The position numbers and the translations under genes were made by a program. 64,000 nucleotides of DNA, from contig NZ_SLVF01000006.1 in the NCBI RefSeq assembly GCF_004345365.1, positions 310,001 to 374,000 on the forward strand. The letters are read 5' to 3'. Each line of letters opens with the position of its first letter. The first letter of the stretch is position 1. Under the pieces are notes generated by a model. The model was not told the origin of the DNA, ran no database searches, and worked only from the letters and a program-made list of their open reading frames with translations. The DNA is from Kribbella sp. VKM Ac-2568. GTDB lineage: Bacteria; Actinomycetota; Actinomycetes; Propionibacteriales; Kribbellaceae. Shown one piece after another: positions 44,322 through 52,269 of this stretch.

Positions 44322-44343
44322 TAATGCGACGAATGTTGCATTA
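44322..44343. promoter_or_regulatory. TetR operator TAATGC-N10-GCATTA
   Basis: 6-bp perfect arms, with an inner AC/GT pair, lie 10 bp before the TetR ATG 44354 in the region shared with the vgb/ABC-F operon. Confidence 0.6.
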
Positions 44344-44353
44344 GGATCATGCC

Positions 44354-44950
44354 ATGGCAGTTGCTGAGAACGCAACCAGGCCCGGCGGCCGGACCGCCCG
44401 GGTCCGGGCGGACGTGCTGAAGGCCGTCGAGGCCGAACTGGCCGAGCACGGGTACGACGGGCTCACCATCGACGGCGTCGCCGCGAGGTCGGGCGTGCAC
44501 CGGACGACGGTCTACCGCCGCTGGGGAACTGTCGCCGGCTTGCTGGTCGATCTGTTGGCCGCGGGCGTGGATGACAGTTGGGCGCCGACCGACACCGGCT
44601 CGCTCGAAGGCGACCTGATGAAGCTCAACCGGGAGATTCATGACGCACTAGCCGTCGCGCCTTCGCTGACGGTCGCCGTCATATCGTCCTCGTTCCGTAC
44701 TCCGGAGGCGGCCGACGCGTTGCGTGCTTTCTGGGAGGACCGGTACACCCGGAGCGCGGTCGTAGTACAGCGAGCCATCGATCGCGGCGAGGTCCCGCCG
44801 GACACCGATCCCCAGCGCGTTCTGATGACTGCGACGGCGCCGATCTACCACCAGTTGGTGTTGCTGCGGCAGCCGCTGTCGCGCGTGGCCGCCGAACAGT
44901 ATGCGAGAGATTCCGCCGCGGCCGCCCGAGCGGGGATCTACGGGCACTAG
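44354..44950 (+). CDS. TetR-family regulator
   Basis: A 198-residue protein from ATG 44354. The helix-turn-helix is at residues about 18-65 (LTIDGVAARSGVHRTTVYRRW). The C-terminal domain is of the TetR_C_16/AcrR kind with APIYHQLVLLRQPLS. It is divergent from the broken ABC-F/vgb operon, and a TAATGC/GCATTA palindrome lies at its own promoter. It is therefore likely to be the antibiotic-responsive repressor of that resistance operon. The SDR gene downstream, 30 bp away, may be co-transcribed with it. Confidence 0.85.
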   Translation: MAVAENATRPGGRTARVRADVLKAVEAELAEHGYDGLTIDGVAARSGVHRTTVYRRWGTVAGLLVDLLAAGVDDSWAPTDTGSLEGDLMKLNREIHDALAVAPSLTVAVISSSFRTPEAADALRAFWEDRYTRSAVVVQRAIDRGEVPPDTDPQRVLMTATAPIYHQLVLLRQPLSRVAAEQYARDSAAAARAGIYGH

Positions 44951-44980
44951 GGTGCTTCTACACCGATGGAGGAGGCAGCA

Positions 44981-45748
44981 GTGTCTGGACGTCTGACGGA
45001 CGAGGTCATGCTCGTTACCGGAGCCGCCCGGGGTATCGGCCGCGCAGTAGCCGCCAAGGCCGCCGAGGAAGGCGCCGCGGTCGCGCTGCTCGACATACTG
45101 GCTGATGAGCTCGCCGGCACCACCGAGGAGATCAGGAAGACCGGCGCGACGGTGGCTGCCGCGGTCGGCGACATCACCGACGAGGATTCTGTCCGCCGAT
45201 CCGTCGCCTCGCTCACCGAGGAACTCGGCAAGCCGATCACCGTGCTCGTCAACAACGCCGGCAAGAACGCCTACGCCGATGCCACCCAGATGACCGTCGA
45301 GGAATGGGACAGCGTCTTCGACGTCGACCTCAAGGGCGCCTGGCTGATGGCGCGCCAGGTGCTGCCCGCGATGATCGCCGCCCGGCACGGCTCGATCGTC
45401 AACATCGCCTCGATCCACTCGAACCTGACCACCGCCGGCATGTTCCCGTACGCCGCGGCGAAGTCCGGCCTGGTCGGCATGACCCGCAGCCTCGCCCTCG
45501 ACGTCGCCCCGCACGACGTCCGAGTCAACGCCGTCAGCCCAGGCTTCATCGGCACCGACCTGCTCGAGGAGTTCTTCGACACCATCCCCGGCGCCCGCGA
45601 CTCCGCCCTCCAGGTCCACCCCCTCGGCCGCATCGGCACCCCCGAGAACGTCGCCGAAGTCGTCTGCTTCCTAGCCTCCCCAGCCGCCGCCTTCGTCACC
45701 GGCGCCAACTGGTCCGTAGACGGCGGCCTCGGCATCCGCTACGCGTGA
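44981..45748 (+). CDS. Short-chain dehydrogenase/reductase
   Basis: A 255-residue classical SDR. GTG 44981 is preferred to ATG 44966, because GGAGGAGG at 44968-44975 is then a correctly spaced ribosome site. Motifs are TGAARGIG (cofactor), NNAGKNA, catalytic Ser in NIASIHS, YAAAKSG for Tyr and Lys, and the C-terminal GANWSVDGGLGIRYA. It reduces or oxidises an unknown alcohol or ketone with NAD(P). An Asp in LLDI at the end of beta-2 suggests NAD preference. Confidence 0.88.
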   Translation: MSGRLTDEVMLVTGAARGIGRAVAAKAAEEGAAVALLDILADELAGTTEEIRKTGATVAAAVGDITDEDSVRRSVASLTEELGKPITVLVNNAGKNAYADATQMTVEEWDSVFDVDLKGAWLMARQVLPAMIAARHGSIVNIASIHSNLTTAGMFPYAAAKSGLVGMTRSLALDVAPHDVRVNAVSPGFIGTDLLEEFFDTIPGARDSALQVHPLGRIGTPENVAEVVCFLASPAAAFVTGANWSVDGGLGIRYA

Positions 45749-45845
45749 CAGGTACGCCGCTCGGCTGAGACCTGCCGCCGGCCCAACCAGATCCAGCAGT
45801 TGGGCGCCTACAACTCGTCCGACCGCGGCGGGAGATGATTTCCGG

Positions 45846-46331
45846 GTGACTGGGATCGAGGTACGTCGGGCCAAGCCGGATGACGCGGAGGCGCTTGTCA
45901 GGCTCAGGGGGTTGATGCTTGCGGCGATGGGCCAGGACATCGGTGGTGCGGACGCACCATGGCGGGAGTCCGCGCTGCGGTTCTTCACCGAGCAGCTCGC
46001 CTCGACGGAGACGTTCGCCGCGTTCGTCGTCGACGACCCGGAGGTCGGCGTGGTCGCCGGCGCCGCAGGGAACTGCAACGTGCACCCGCCCGGTCCGAAT
46101 GACCTCAGCACGACGCGCGGGCACCTGTACAACGTCAGCACCGAGCCGGCCTTCCGTCGCCGCGGCCTGGCTCGCGCCTGCGTGATCGCACTGCTCGACT
46201 GGTACCGCGACGAGACCGCCGTCGGCCAGGTCGAGCTTCACGCCACCGCGGAAGGCGACGGCCTGTACCGCGCGCTCGGTTTCGCCGACAGCAGCTACCC
46301 GGCCCAACGCCTGAGGATCGTCCGCGCTTGA
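45846..46331 (+). CDS. GNAT-family N-acetyltransferase
   Basis: A 161-residue protein from GTG 45846. It has the GNAT order: IEVRRAKPDDAEALVRLRGLML at the start, a central sheet (FAAFVVDDPEVGVVAGAA), the acetyl-CoA loop FRRRGLARACV (R/Q-x2-G-x-A/G type), and GLYRALGF near the end. Target amines are unknown. It is a single gene. The 97-bp leader shows no operator. Confidence 0.85.
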   Translation: MTGIEVRRAKPDDAEALVRLRGLMLAAMGQDIGGADAPWRESALRFFTEQLASTETFAAFVVDDPEVGVVAGAAGNCNVHPPGPNDLSTTRGHLYNVSTEPAFRRRGLARACVIALLDWYRDETAVGQVELHATAEGDGLYRALGFADSSYPAQRLRIVRA

Positions 46332-46522
46332 GTCCGCTCGAGAGCGAGCGAGCATGGAAGCGCGATTCATGGGTTCCGCGGGATCGGGCACCAGAGGTCG
46401 AGGCAACAGAGGTCGAGGCAGCACGGGTCGTGAGATCACCGGACCGAGAAGGGGTTCTGCCGGATCAGGCAAGTAAGAGGTGAGGACGCGCTCAACGTGG
46501 GCGCGGTGTGAGGAGCTTGTCG

Positions 46523-47383
46523 ATGCGCAAGATGAGGGTCGCCGTCCTGGGGATCGCGGCGGCGGTCGCCGTGGGAGCTCTGTACCAGCTCCCGGCCAGC
46601 CCGTTCGCCCGCAACGGCTACCCGGAGCGGCCGGCCGCCAACACCTCCACCGGCCCATCCCAGAACGGTCAATCCCAGAACGGCCGGGCGCAGAACGACC
46701 CAGGGGAAGCCGAGAACGAGCCCGCCAGCGGTCCCGGCGCCAAGGTCTCGCCCAAGACGAGCTCGGCGCCGGGCGGACCAGCGGAGCGGATCGCCTACCC
46801 GCAGCGGGGGACGGTGCGCTACTCGGTGCTCCCCGGCAACCCGGCCACGATCGGCAAGGCCGGCACCCTCCGCACCTTCCAGATCGCGATCGAGGGCGGC
46901 ATCAAGGGCGTCGACCGCACCGCCTTCGCCAACTTCGTCCGGGCCACGTACGCCGCCCCGCAGGGCTGGGCCTCCGGTGGACTCTGGCGATTCCGTCAGG
47001 TCGGTCCGGGCCAGGCGGCCGACTTCACCCTGATGCTCGTCACGCCGTCGACCCGCGACGCCATCTGTGGCGGCGGCCCCGACCGGTACACGAGTTGCCG
47101 GATCGGCGACCGCGTCGTGCTGAACGTCGCCCGCTGGGCTCACGGTGTCCCGAACTACGGAGCACCGCTGCCGCAGTACCGGCAGTACATGATCAATCAC
47201 GAGACCGGCCACCGGCTCGGCCGCGGGCACGAGCTGTGCCCTGCTGCGGGACAGCCCGCGCCCGTGATGCAGCAGCAGACCCTCGGCCTGCACGGCTGCA
47301 CCGCCTACGCGTGGCCGTATCTCGGCCACTCTCGCTACCAGGGTCGCCTCGGGCAGTACGACGACCCGATCCCCAGCAGCTGA
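46523..47383 (+). CDS. DUF3152 secreted metalloprotease-like protein
   Basis: A 286-residue protein. ATG 46523 is chosen over GTG 46508 because AGGAG at 46511-46515 is then properly placed. A signal-type helix (residues about 4-25) precedes a disordered Gln/Asn/Pro/Gly linker (about 30-90) and the DUF3152 domain. HETGHRLGRGH matches the HExxHxxGxxH zinc motif of metzincins, with CPAAGQPAPVMQQQ (Met turn-like) after it. It is probably an exported, cell-surface peptidase. Bases 46332-46507 hold only short repeats of AGAGGTCGAGGCA. Confidence 0.83.
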   Translation: MRKMRVAVLGIAAAVAVGALYQLPASPFARNGYPERPAANTSTGPSQNGQSQNGRAQNDPGEAENEPASGPGAKVSPKTSSAPGGPAERIAYPQRGTVRYSVLPGNPATIGKAGTLRTFQIAIEGGIKGVDRTAFANFVRATYAAPQGWASGGLWRFRQVGPGQAADFTLMLVTPSTRDAICGGGPDRYTSCRIGDRVVLNVARWAHGVPNYGAPLPQYRQYMINHETGHRLGRGHELCPAAGQPAPVMQQQTLGLHGCTAYAWPYLGHSRYQGRLGQYDDPIPSS

Positions 47384-47387
47384 CCGC

Positions 47388-47753
47388 TCATTCCTCGATG
47401 ACCGAGAGCACGTTGCCCGCCGGGTCCTTGAACCAGGCGATCGGCGGTCCGCCCGCTCGGAAGACGCCCTGCTCGTCGTGGCCGTCGCCATACCGCTCGA
47501 ACGTGATCCCTCGGTCTGCCAGCCCCTTCGCGGCGGCCGCGATATCGTCCACCGGGAAGTTCAGGATGGTGAACTCGGCCGGCACATGGTTGTCCTTCGG
47601 ATACACCAGCACCGGATTCCCGCCGGCGATCTGCAGCTGGAGCATCCCGTTGTCCTCGGTTACTTCGAGCCCTAGCGTCCCGGCGTAGAACTCCCTGGCC
47701 GCCGGGATGTCGTCCACCGAGAACCCGCTGAACGCCTTCGTCTCCTTGAACAT
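47388..47753 (-). CDS. VOC-family (glyoxalase-like) protein
   Basis: A 121-residue single-repeat VOC protein from ATG 47753: FSGFSVDDIPAAREFYAGTLGLEV, then FTILNFPVDDIAAAAKGLADRG, then WFKDPAGNVLSVIEE. It probably works as a dimer. The ligand is unknown. It is convergent with the DUF3152 gene, 4 bp apart. Two further VOC genes occur in the window (38371 and 49240). Confidence 0.83.
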   Translation of the reverse strand: MFKETKAFSGFSVDDIPAAREFYAGTLGLEVTEDNGMLQLQIAGGNPVLVYPKDNHVPAEFTILNFPVDDIAAAAKGLADRGITFERYGDGHDEQGVFRAGGPPIAWFKDPAGNVLSVIEE

Positions 47754-47839
47754 CTCGCCCTCCTCGCGTCACGCACCAAGCGGTGCCCTTCACCAGGTAC
47801 GTCGACGCCACCCCCGCCCGCTTCGACATCACCCCGCCG

Positions 47840-47894
47840 GTACGGCGTACGCGGGGATCACCCGCGTACGGCGTACTCAGGCGGTACGCCGTAC
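47840..47894. repeat. Triplicate 11-bp palindrome GTACGSCGTAC
   Basis: GTACGGCGTAC at 47840-47850 and 47866-47876, and its complement GTACGCCGTAC at 47884-47894, lie between the VOC and HTH-like genes. Copies 1 and 2 flank a GCGGGGATCACCCGC hairpin. They could be a terminator cluster or protein-binding sites. Confidence 0.5.
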
Positions 47895-47903
47895 GCGCGG
47901 TGG

Positions 47904-48458
47904 TCAGTTGTGCAGGATCGCTGGCGGGAGGGACTGGTCCGATGCGGTGGCGGTGACGGTGGCCGACTCGAGGCCGTCGGCGACGGTGTGCAGCAGGCGG
48001 ACCAGCTGGGCAGCGTCGGTCGGGCCGAGGATGCCGGTGACCACGTCGAGGACGCGGACCGTCAGGCCGTCCAGCTGGGCCAGTCGCGCCTGGCCAACCC
48101 CGGTGACGGCGAGCTCCGGGGAGGTGCGGACCAAGCCGAGCGCGGCGAGGTCGGCGATCGCGAGCTCTGCCTCGCCGGGGGTGGTGCCGATCTGCTCGGC
48201 GACGGCCTCGACCGTGTCCCGGCCGTTCGAGATCGCGCTCAGCACGAGAGCGGCGGGCATCTTCATGCCGACGGCGTCCTGCAGGCCGAGGATCAGTGGG
48301 TGTGCATGGCCGCGGACCCGCTCCACGGCGTCGAGCAAGCGGAGCGCGTCGCTGACGTCTCCGATCAGTTGTTCGGTCTGGACAGTGGCGATCCCCGTTG
48401 GCAGTACGACCCGTTCAGGAACAGCCAGAGCCCTCGGCCCAGCGTCTTCGATGGTCAC
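47904..48458 (-). CDS. Putative winged-helix regulator of unknown family
   Basis: A 184-residue protein from GTG 48458 (VTIEDAGPRALAVPERVVLPTG); the frame upstream of this to 48671 is not convincing. Residues about 68-115 (MPAALVLSAISNGRDTVEAVAEQIGTTPGEAELAIADLAALGLV) look like a winged helix of the MarR/ROK kind. The flanking regions are helical, and no ligand motif is seen. The function is unknown. The 3' side is followed by the GTACGSCGTAC palindrome cluster. Confidence 0.6.
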   Translation of the reverse strand: MTIEDAGPRALAVPERVVLPTGIATVQTEQLIGDVSDALRLLDAVERVRGHAHPLILGLQDAVGMKMPAALVLSAISNGRDTVEAVAEQIGTTPGEAELAIADLAALGLVRTSPELAVTGVGQARLAQLDGLTVRVLDVVTGILGPTDAAQLVRLLHTVADGLESATVTATASDQSLPPAILHN

Positions 48459-48725
48459 GTCACCCAGCCTACGGAGCGGCGATGTCACACCCGGCGTGTC
48501 GTTCCTGAGGAAACCCTGTGAATTGGCTCTCCAGCGAGAACCGAACAAAGCTTCGAGCGGCGATGGGGAATGGATTCCACTTTCTGGACGATCGGCCAAA
48601 TTCGGGCGTGACCTGACGTCCGCGTCGTCCGTTGGATCTGACGTGACGGTGAACACACGGCGCACCGGCACCGCGCTCGCTCCGCGCCTGAAGGCCGACC
48701 ACCCCTCGAATTACCAGGAGGACAA

Positions 48726-48956
48726 GTGACAACCGCCACCGCCACCCAGACGTCTGAGCGCCGACGCGTACGAGTCTGGTTCGGTGAGCATGTCATCGCC
48801 GACTACAACGCCGAACCGGCGTTGGCCGAGCGGTACGCACACGCCATGAGCCGTCGTTTCGCCGGTCTCCGGGTCACCAACGACCCGATGCCGGCCGTCG
48901 ATCGTCTCCCCGACCCCCTGCCCGGCGAGCGCATGTGGGATGTGGCCCCCCGCTAG
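48726..48956 (+). CDS. Small conserved-looking 76-residue protein
   Basis: From GTG 48726 behind a strong AGGAGGACAA ribosome site. The protein is basic in the first half (SERRRVRVWFGEHVIADYNAEPALAERYAHAM) and Pro/Asp-rich at the end (DRLPDPLPGERMWDV). It has no Cys and no membrane helix. I do not recognise a named family, but the excellent ribosome site and the hairpin that follows support a real gene. Transcription probably ends at the hairpin at 48990-49031. Confidence 0.7.
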   Translation: MTTATATQTSERRRVRVWFGEHVIADYNAEPALAERYAHAMSRRFAGLRVTNDPMPAVDRLPDPLPGERMWDVAPR

Positions 48957-48989
48957 TCCTCCGGACTTGCGGGATCGAAGCCATCGATC

Positions 48990-49031
48990 GGCGGCAAGCG
49001 ACAGCGGGCGTTCTGCCCCTCGCTTGCCGCC
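48990..49031 (+). terminator. Long hairpin after the 76-residue protein gene
   Basis: GGCGGCAAGCG (48990-49000) pairs perfectly with CGCTTGCCGCC (49021-49031); the 20-nt loop can form a further small stem. It lies 33 bp past the stop codon. Confidence 0.65.
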
Positions 49032-49104
49032 CTCAATCCCCTCTGGAATGCGCGTGATTCAGTAAGTCTCTTAGTAACAGCGCCTGAAGTAGAAGAACAT
49101 TCAC

Positions 49105-49149
49105 CGTCCGCACCGTGACCGCGCCTGGTCCTCCGGTGCGGACGTTTTT
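49105..49149 (+). terminator. Rho-independent terminator with T tract, no gene immediately upstream
   Basis: CGTCCGCACC (49105-49114) and GGTGCGGACG (49135-49144) form a 10-bp stem followed by TTTTT (49145-49149). The preceding terminator lies at 48990-49031, so the AT-richer bases 49032-49104 form a short unit that ends in this strong terminator. It may be a small RNA. Confidence 0.7.
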
Positions 49150-49239
49150 CTGTCTCTGCCGCCGGGCCGTGTCGAGCCTGCCGCGGCGACTCCGACGTAC
49201 CGGTCGTGAGCCGAAAGCCGGCTCGGAGGAGGAGACATC

Positions 49240-49605
49240 ATGGACCGGCCCGTTCTGAACAGCATGTTGCTCGGCAGCACCGACCCCGACCGTCTCAAGA
49301 CGTGGTACCGCGACGGCTTCCGCGCCGAGACGGACGGCTACGGCAATCTCAACGTCGGTGGTTTCGGCCTGGTGATCGAGAAGCGCGACGACGTCGCCGG
49401 CCGTACCGCCGAACCCGGTCGCGTGGTGATCAACTTCGCGGTCGACGACATCCAGGCGGCGGCCGCGCATCTGCGGACGCTCGACGTGGAGTGGCTGGTC
49501 GAGCCCGAGGATCGGGGCGTCGGTTGGTTCGCGACGATGATCGACCCGGACGGCAACTACGTCCAGCTGATTGAGATGAAACCCGAGTACTACGCGAACG
49601 CCTGA
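49240..49605 (+). CDS. VOC-family (glyoxalase-like) protein
   Basis: A 121-residue protein from ATG 49240 behind GGAGGAG. The VOC units are LNSMLLGSTDPDRLKTWYRDGF, then VVINFAVDDIQAAAAHLRTLDVEWLV, then FATMIDPDGNYVQLIEM. The metal-ligand positions (Glu near the C terminus, EM) are partly kept. The ligand is unknown. It is transcribed separately from the two-component genes that follow 197 bp later. Confidence 0.83.
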   Translation: MDRPVLNSMLLGSTDPDRLKTWYRDGFRAETDGYGNLNVGGFGLVIEKRDDVAGRTAEPGRVVINFAVDDIQAAAAHLRTLDVEWLVEPEDRGVGWFATMIDPDGNYVQLIEMKPEYYANA

Positions 49606-49802
49606 AGAGCAGGCGATCCCGCGAACCAGGCAGCCCCCGCCCGCGGCGCCGCCATGCTCACCTGGCCCTGAGCCAGCCGGCCGCCGTGCCCCACTCGCCG
49701 CCCCGCGGCGGCTCCGGGCACTGACCGGGTCGGGGGAGGCGGGGCGGGGACCTCGCTCGTGCGAGCGAGGTCCTGGCCGGTCCGCTGAGTCAGACTGGGG
49801 GC

Positions 49803-50957
49803 GTGCTCGGACTGATCGATGGCTGGTTGGCGCGCCTGGGGATCCCCGGTCCGCGGCCGGTCGACCGCGCCGTCGACGTGGGCCTGGTGCTCGCCGTCGC
49901 CGTCGCGACCTCGGTCCCGTTCATCGGCGCCGCCCCGGGCGAGGCGACCGCGCTCGGCCTGCTCCTGAACCTCGCTACGGTGATCCCGCTGCTCTGGCGC
50001 CGGCGCGCCCCCTTCGCCGTGATGGTGATCGTCGGCGCGGCCGCCACCGAAGTCTCGGCGTACCACCGCCCCGGACAGAACCTGCAGTACGCCGGCCTGG
50101 TGGCGATCTACACGGTCGCCAGTCTCGGCCGGAAACGGTGGCAGCGGCTCGGCGTACTCGTCGCCATCCTCGTGACCTTCCCGCCGGCCTCGTTGCTGCT
50201 GAAGCACAACGACCTCGACGAGTTCATGTTCACCCTGCTGCTTCCGCTGGCCGCGTTCCTGCTGGGCTCTCTCGAGCGGACCCGTCGGGAGCATGCCGAG
50301 ACCCTGCGCGAACGGGCGGAGCAACTCGAGCGCGAGCGCGTCGCCGAAGCGGCCCGCGCCGCGGCGGAGGAACGGGCCCGCGTCGCTCGCGACATGGACG
50401 ACATCCTGGCGCACGCGGTCAGCCTGATGGTGGTGCAGGCCGAGGCCGGCCCGGTCGTCGTACGGCGTGATCCCGAGCGGGCGGAGCAGGCCTTCGAGGC
50501 GATCGCGGACGCCGGGCGGGACGCGATGACGCAACTCCGGCGGCTGCTAGGCGTGCTCAAGGCGGACGAAACGCAGCGACTTCCGCAGCCGACCCTGGAC
50601 GAATTGCCCGAGCTCGTCGGTGGGACCGCGTCGCTCGAGGTGACGGGTGAGCGGCGGCCGGTGCCACCGGACACGGAGATCGCGGTGTACCGGATCGTCC
50701 AGGAGGCGCTCACCAACACCGTGAAACACGCCCGCGCGCAGCACGTCGCAGTACGGCTGGAATGGTCGGCCGACGAGCTCGAGGTCTCGATCGTCGACGA
50801 CGGGCAGGGGCAGCAGGCAACTGTTGCTGGCGGCCATGGATTGGTCGGGATCCGGGAGCGTGCGGCCGCTTGCGGCGGTACTGCGGAGGCCGGGCCGCGT
50901 CCGGGTGGTGGCTTCGAGGTTCGGGCCAGATTGCCTTGTCCAGAAGGAGTCCGATGA
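49803..50957 (+). CDS. NarL/DesK-type sensor kinase lacking the phosphoacceptor histidine
   Basis: A 384-residue membrane kinase from GTG 49803. About five N-terminal helices (residues 25-158) precede a coiled coil and the HisKA_3 domain. At the phosphorylation site the usual A-R-E-L-H-D is A-R-D-M-D-D. Asp199 (codon GAC at 50397-50399) replaces the histidine. The following LAHAVSLMVVQA is normal. The ATPase motifs EALTNTVKHA (N box), DDGQGQ (G1) and GGHGLVGIRER (G2) are intact. It overlaps the response-regulator gene by ATGA. It may act as a phosphatase or regulator or use another acceptor, if the base is not a sequencing error. Confidence 0.87.
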   Translation: MLGLIDGWLARLGIPGPRPVDRAVDVGLVLAVAVATSVPFIGAAPGEATALGLLLNLATVIPLLWRRRAPFAVMVIVGAAATEVSAYHRPGQNLQYAGLVAIYTVASLGRKRWQRLGVLVAILVTFPPASLLLKHNDLDEFMFTLLLPLAAFLLGSLERTRREHAETLRERAEQLERERVAEAARAAAEERARVARDMDDILAHAVSLMVVQAEAGPVVVRRDPERAEQAFEAIADAGRDAMTQLRRLLGVLKADETQRLPQPTLDELPELVGGTASLEVTGERRPVPPDTEIAVYRIVQEALTNTVKHARAQHVAVRLEWSADELEVSIVDDGQGQQATVAGGHGLVGIRERAAACGGTAEAGPRPGGGFEVRARLPCPEGVR

Positions 50958-51604
50958 TCCGAGTGGTACTTGCCGACGACCAGGAACTCGTCCGCAGCGG
51001 GTTCGCGATGATCCTCGAGGCGCAGCCCGACATCGAGGTGGTCGGCGAGGCGGGCGACGGCGCCGAGGCGGTCGAACTGGTGCGCGCCCACCGGCCCGAG
51101 GTTGCGCTGCTCGACGTCCGGATGCCGCGGATGGACGGGCTGGCGGCGGCTCGCACGATCTGCGCCGGCACCGCGACGAAGGTGATCATGCTGACCACCT
51201 TCGACTCCGACGACTACGTGTACGACGCGCTGTACGCGGGAGCGAGCGGGTTCCTGCTGAAGGACGTCCGCCGCGACGACCTCGTCCACGCCGTCCGGGT
51301 GGTCGCCGCGGGCGAGTCGCTGCTCGCGCCGACCATCACTCGCCGGTTGATCGCGGACCTCACCCGCAACCGCCCCCGCAGTGGTCCGGCCGCGAGCCTC
51401 GACGTGTTGACGTCGCGCGAGCGGGAGACGCTGGTCCTGCTCGGCCGCGGCCTCTCGAACGCTGAGATCGCCGCGGCCCTCACGGTGAGCGAGCACACGG
51501 TGAAGACGCACGTCAGCAACACCCTGGCCAAGCTGGGCCTTCGCGATCGGGTCCAGGCGGTGATCGCCGCCTACGAGACCGGCCTGATCACTCCCACGAC
51601 CTAG
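50954..51604 (+). CDS. NarL/LuxR-type response regulator
   Basis: A 216-residue protein whose ATG 50954 overlaps the kinase stop (ATGA). The receiver domain keeps the acidic pair ADDQ, the phosphoacceptor Asp54 (LLDVRMPRMDG), Thr in MLTTF and Lys in FLLKD. The C-terminal LuxR helix-turn-helix is at about residues 150-205 (LTSRERETLVLLGRGLSNAEIAAAL and SEHTVKTHVSNTLAKLGL). It is fully equipped for phosphorylation although its partner kinase lacks the donor histidine. Phosphate could come from another kinase or a small phosphodonor. Confidence 0.9.
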   Translation: MIRVVLADDQELVRSGFAMILEAQPDIEVVGEAGDGAEAVELVRAHRPEVALLDVRMPRMDGLAAARTICAGTATKVIMLTTFDSDDYVYDALYAGASGFLLKDVRRDDLVHAVRVVAAGESLLAPTITRRLIADLTRNRPRSGPAASLDVLTSRERETLVLLGRGLSNAEIAAALTVSEHTVKTHVSNTLAKLGLRDRVQAVIAAYETGLITPTT

Positions 51605-51660
51605 TCGCAGCGGCAAGTTGGTCCTCGGCGGCGAGGTGCGGGCCGGGCCGGCTCGCCAGC

Positions 51661-52260
51661 ATGGTGACCATGACCAAGACCTTCGTTGCCGCACCGCTCC
51701 TTTTCATTGCCTATGGCATCATCCGGTGGATCGACGGCGCGGATGGCGATCACGGCCCCGGCCTCGCCTGGACCATCGGCCACCTGCTCTTCCTGACCGG
51801 CTTCACCCTGTACGCCGTGGCGCTGTTCGTCCTGCGCGGGTTGCTCGCCCGAGCGCGCGGGGTGAGCCTGGTCGCGCTGGTGGCCGGGCTGATCGGCGTC
51901 GCCGCGTTCCTCCGGGTGATCGTGATCGACCTGATCGTGGGATTCCGCGCCGACGACCACGCCGCCATGTCCGTGATCGGCGATGAGTACGACCGTTGGC
52001 CCGGCGACCTCGGCCTGTACGACACCCTCTACACGGTCGGCCCGCTGCTGTTCCTCGCCGGTCTGCTCACGCTGGCCATCCTCCTCACCCGCGAACACCA
52101 GCTGCCGGTCTGGTCGCCGGTGCTCCTGCTGCTGGGCTTCATCACCATCACGATCAACCTCGACCTGATGCCCCTCGGCGGAGTCTTCCTCCTCGTCGCT
52201 CTGCTGCCACTCGATCTCGCGGACAGGAAAATCCGCACCGGATCGAAGGCCGCTGTCTAG
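51661..52260 (+). CDS. Membrane protein of unknown function
   Basis: A 199-residue protein from ATG 51661, with ATG 51670 (MTKTFVAAPLLF) as an alternative. Six hydrophobic segments are visible, with conserved-looking acidic turns RWIDGADGDHGPGLAW and FRADDHAAMSVIGDEYDRWPGDLGLYDTLYTVGP. I do not recognise the family. It lies 56 bp downstream of the response regulator in the same direction and could be a target or a co-transcribed partner of the two-component system. Confidence 0.7.
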   Translation: MVTMTKTFVAAPLLFIAYGIIRWIDGADGDHGPGLAWTIGHLLFLTGFTLYAVALFVLRGLLARARGVSLVALVAGLIGVAAFLRVIVIDLIVGFRADDHAAMSVIGDEYDRWPGDLGLYDTLYTVGPLLFLAGLLTLAILLTREHQLPVWSPVLLLLGFITITINLDLMPLGGVFLLVALLPLDLADRKIRTGSKAAV

Positions 52261-52269
52261 CCTGGCGGA

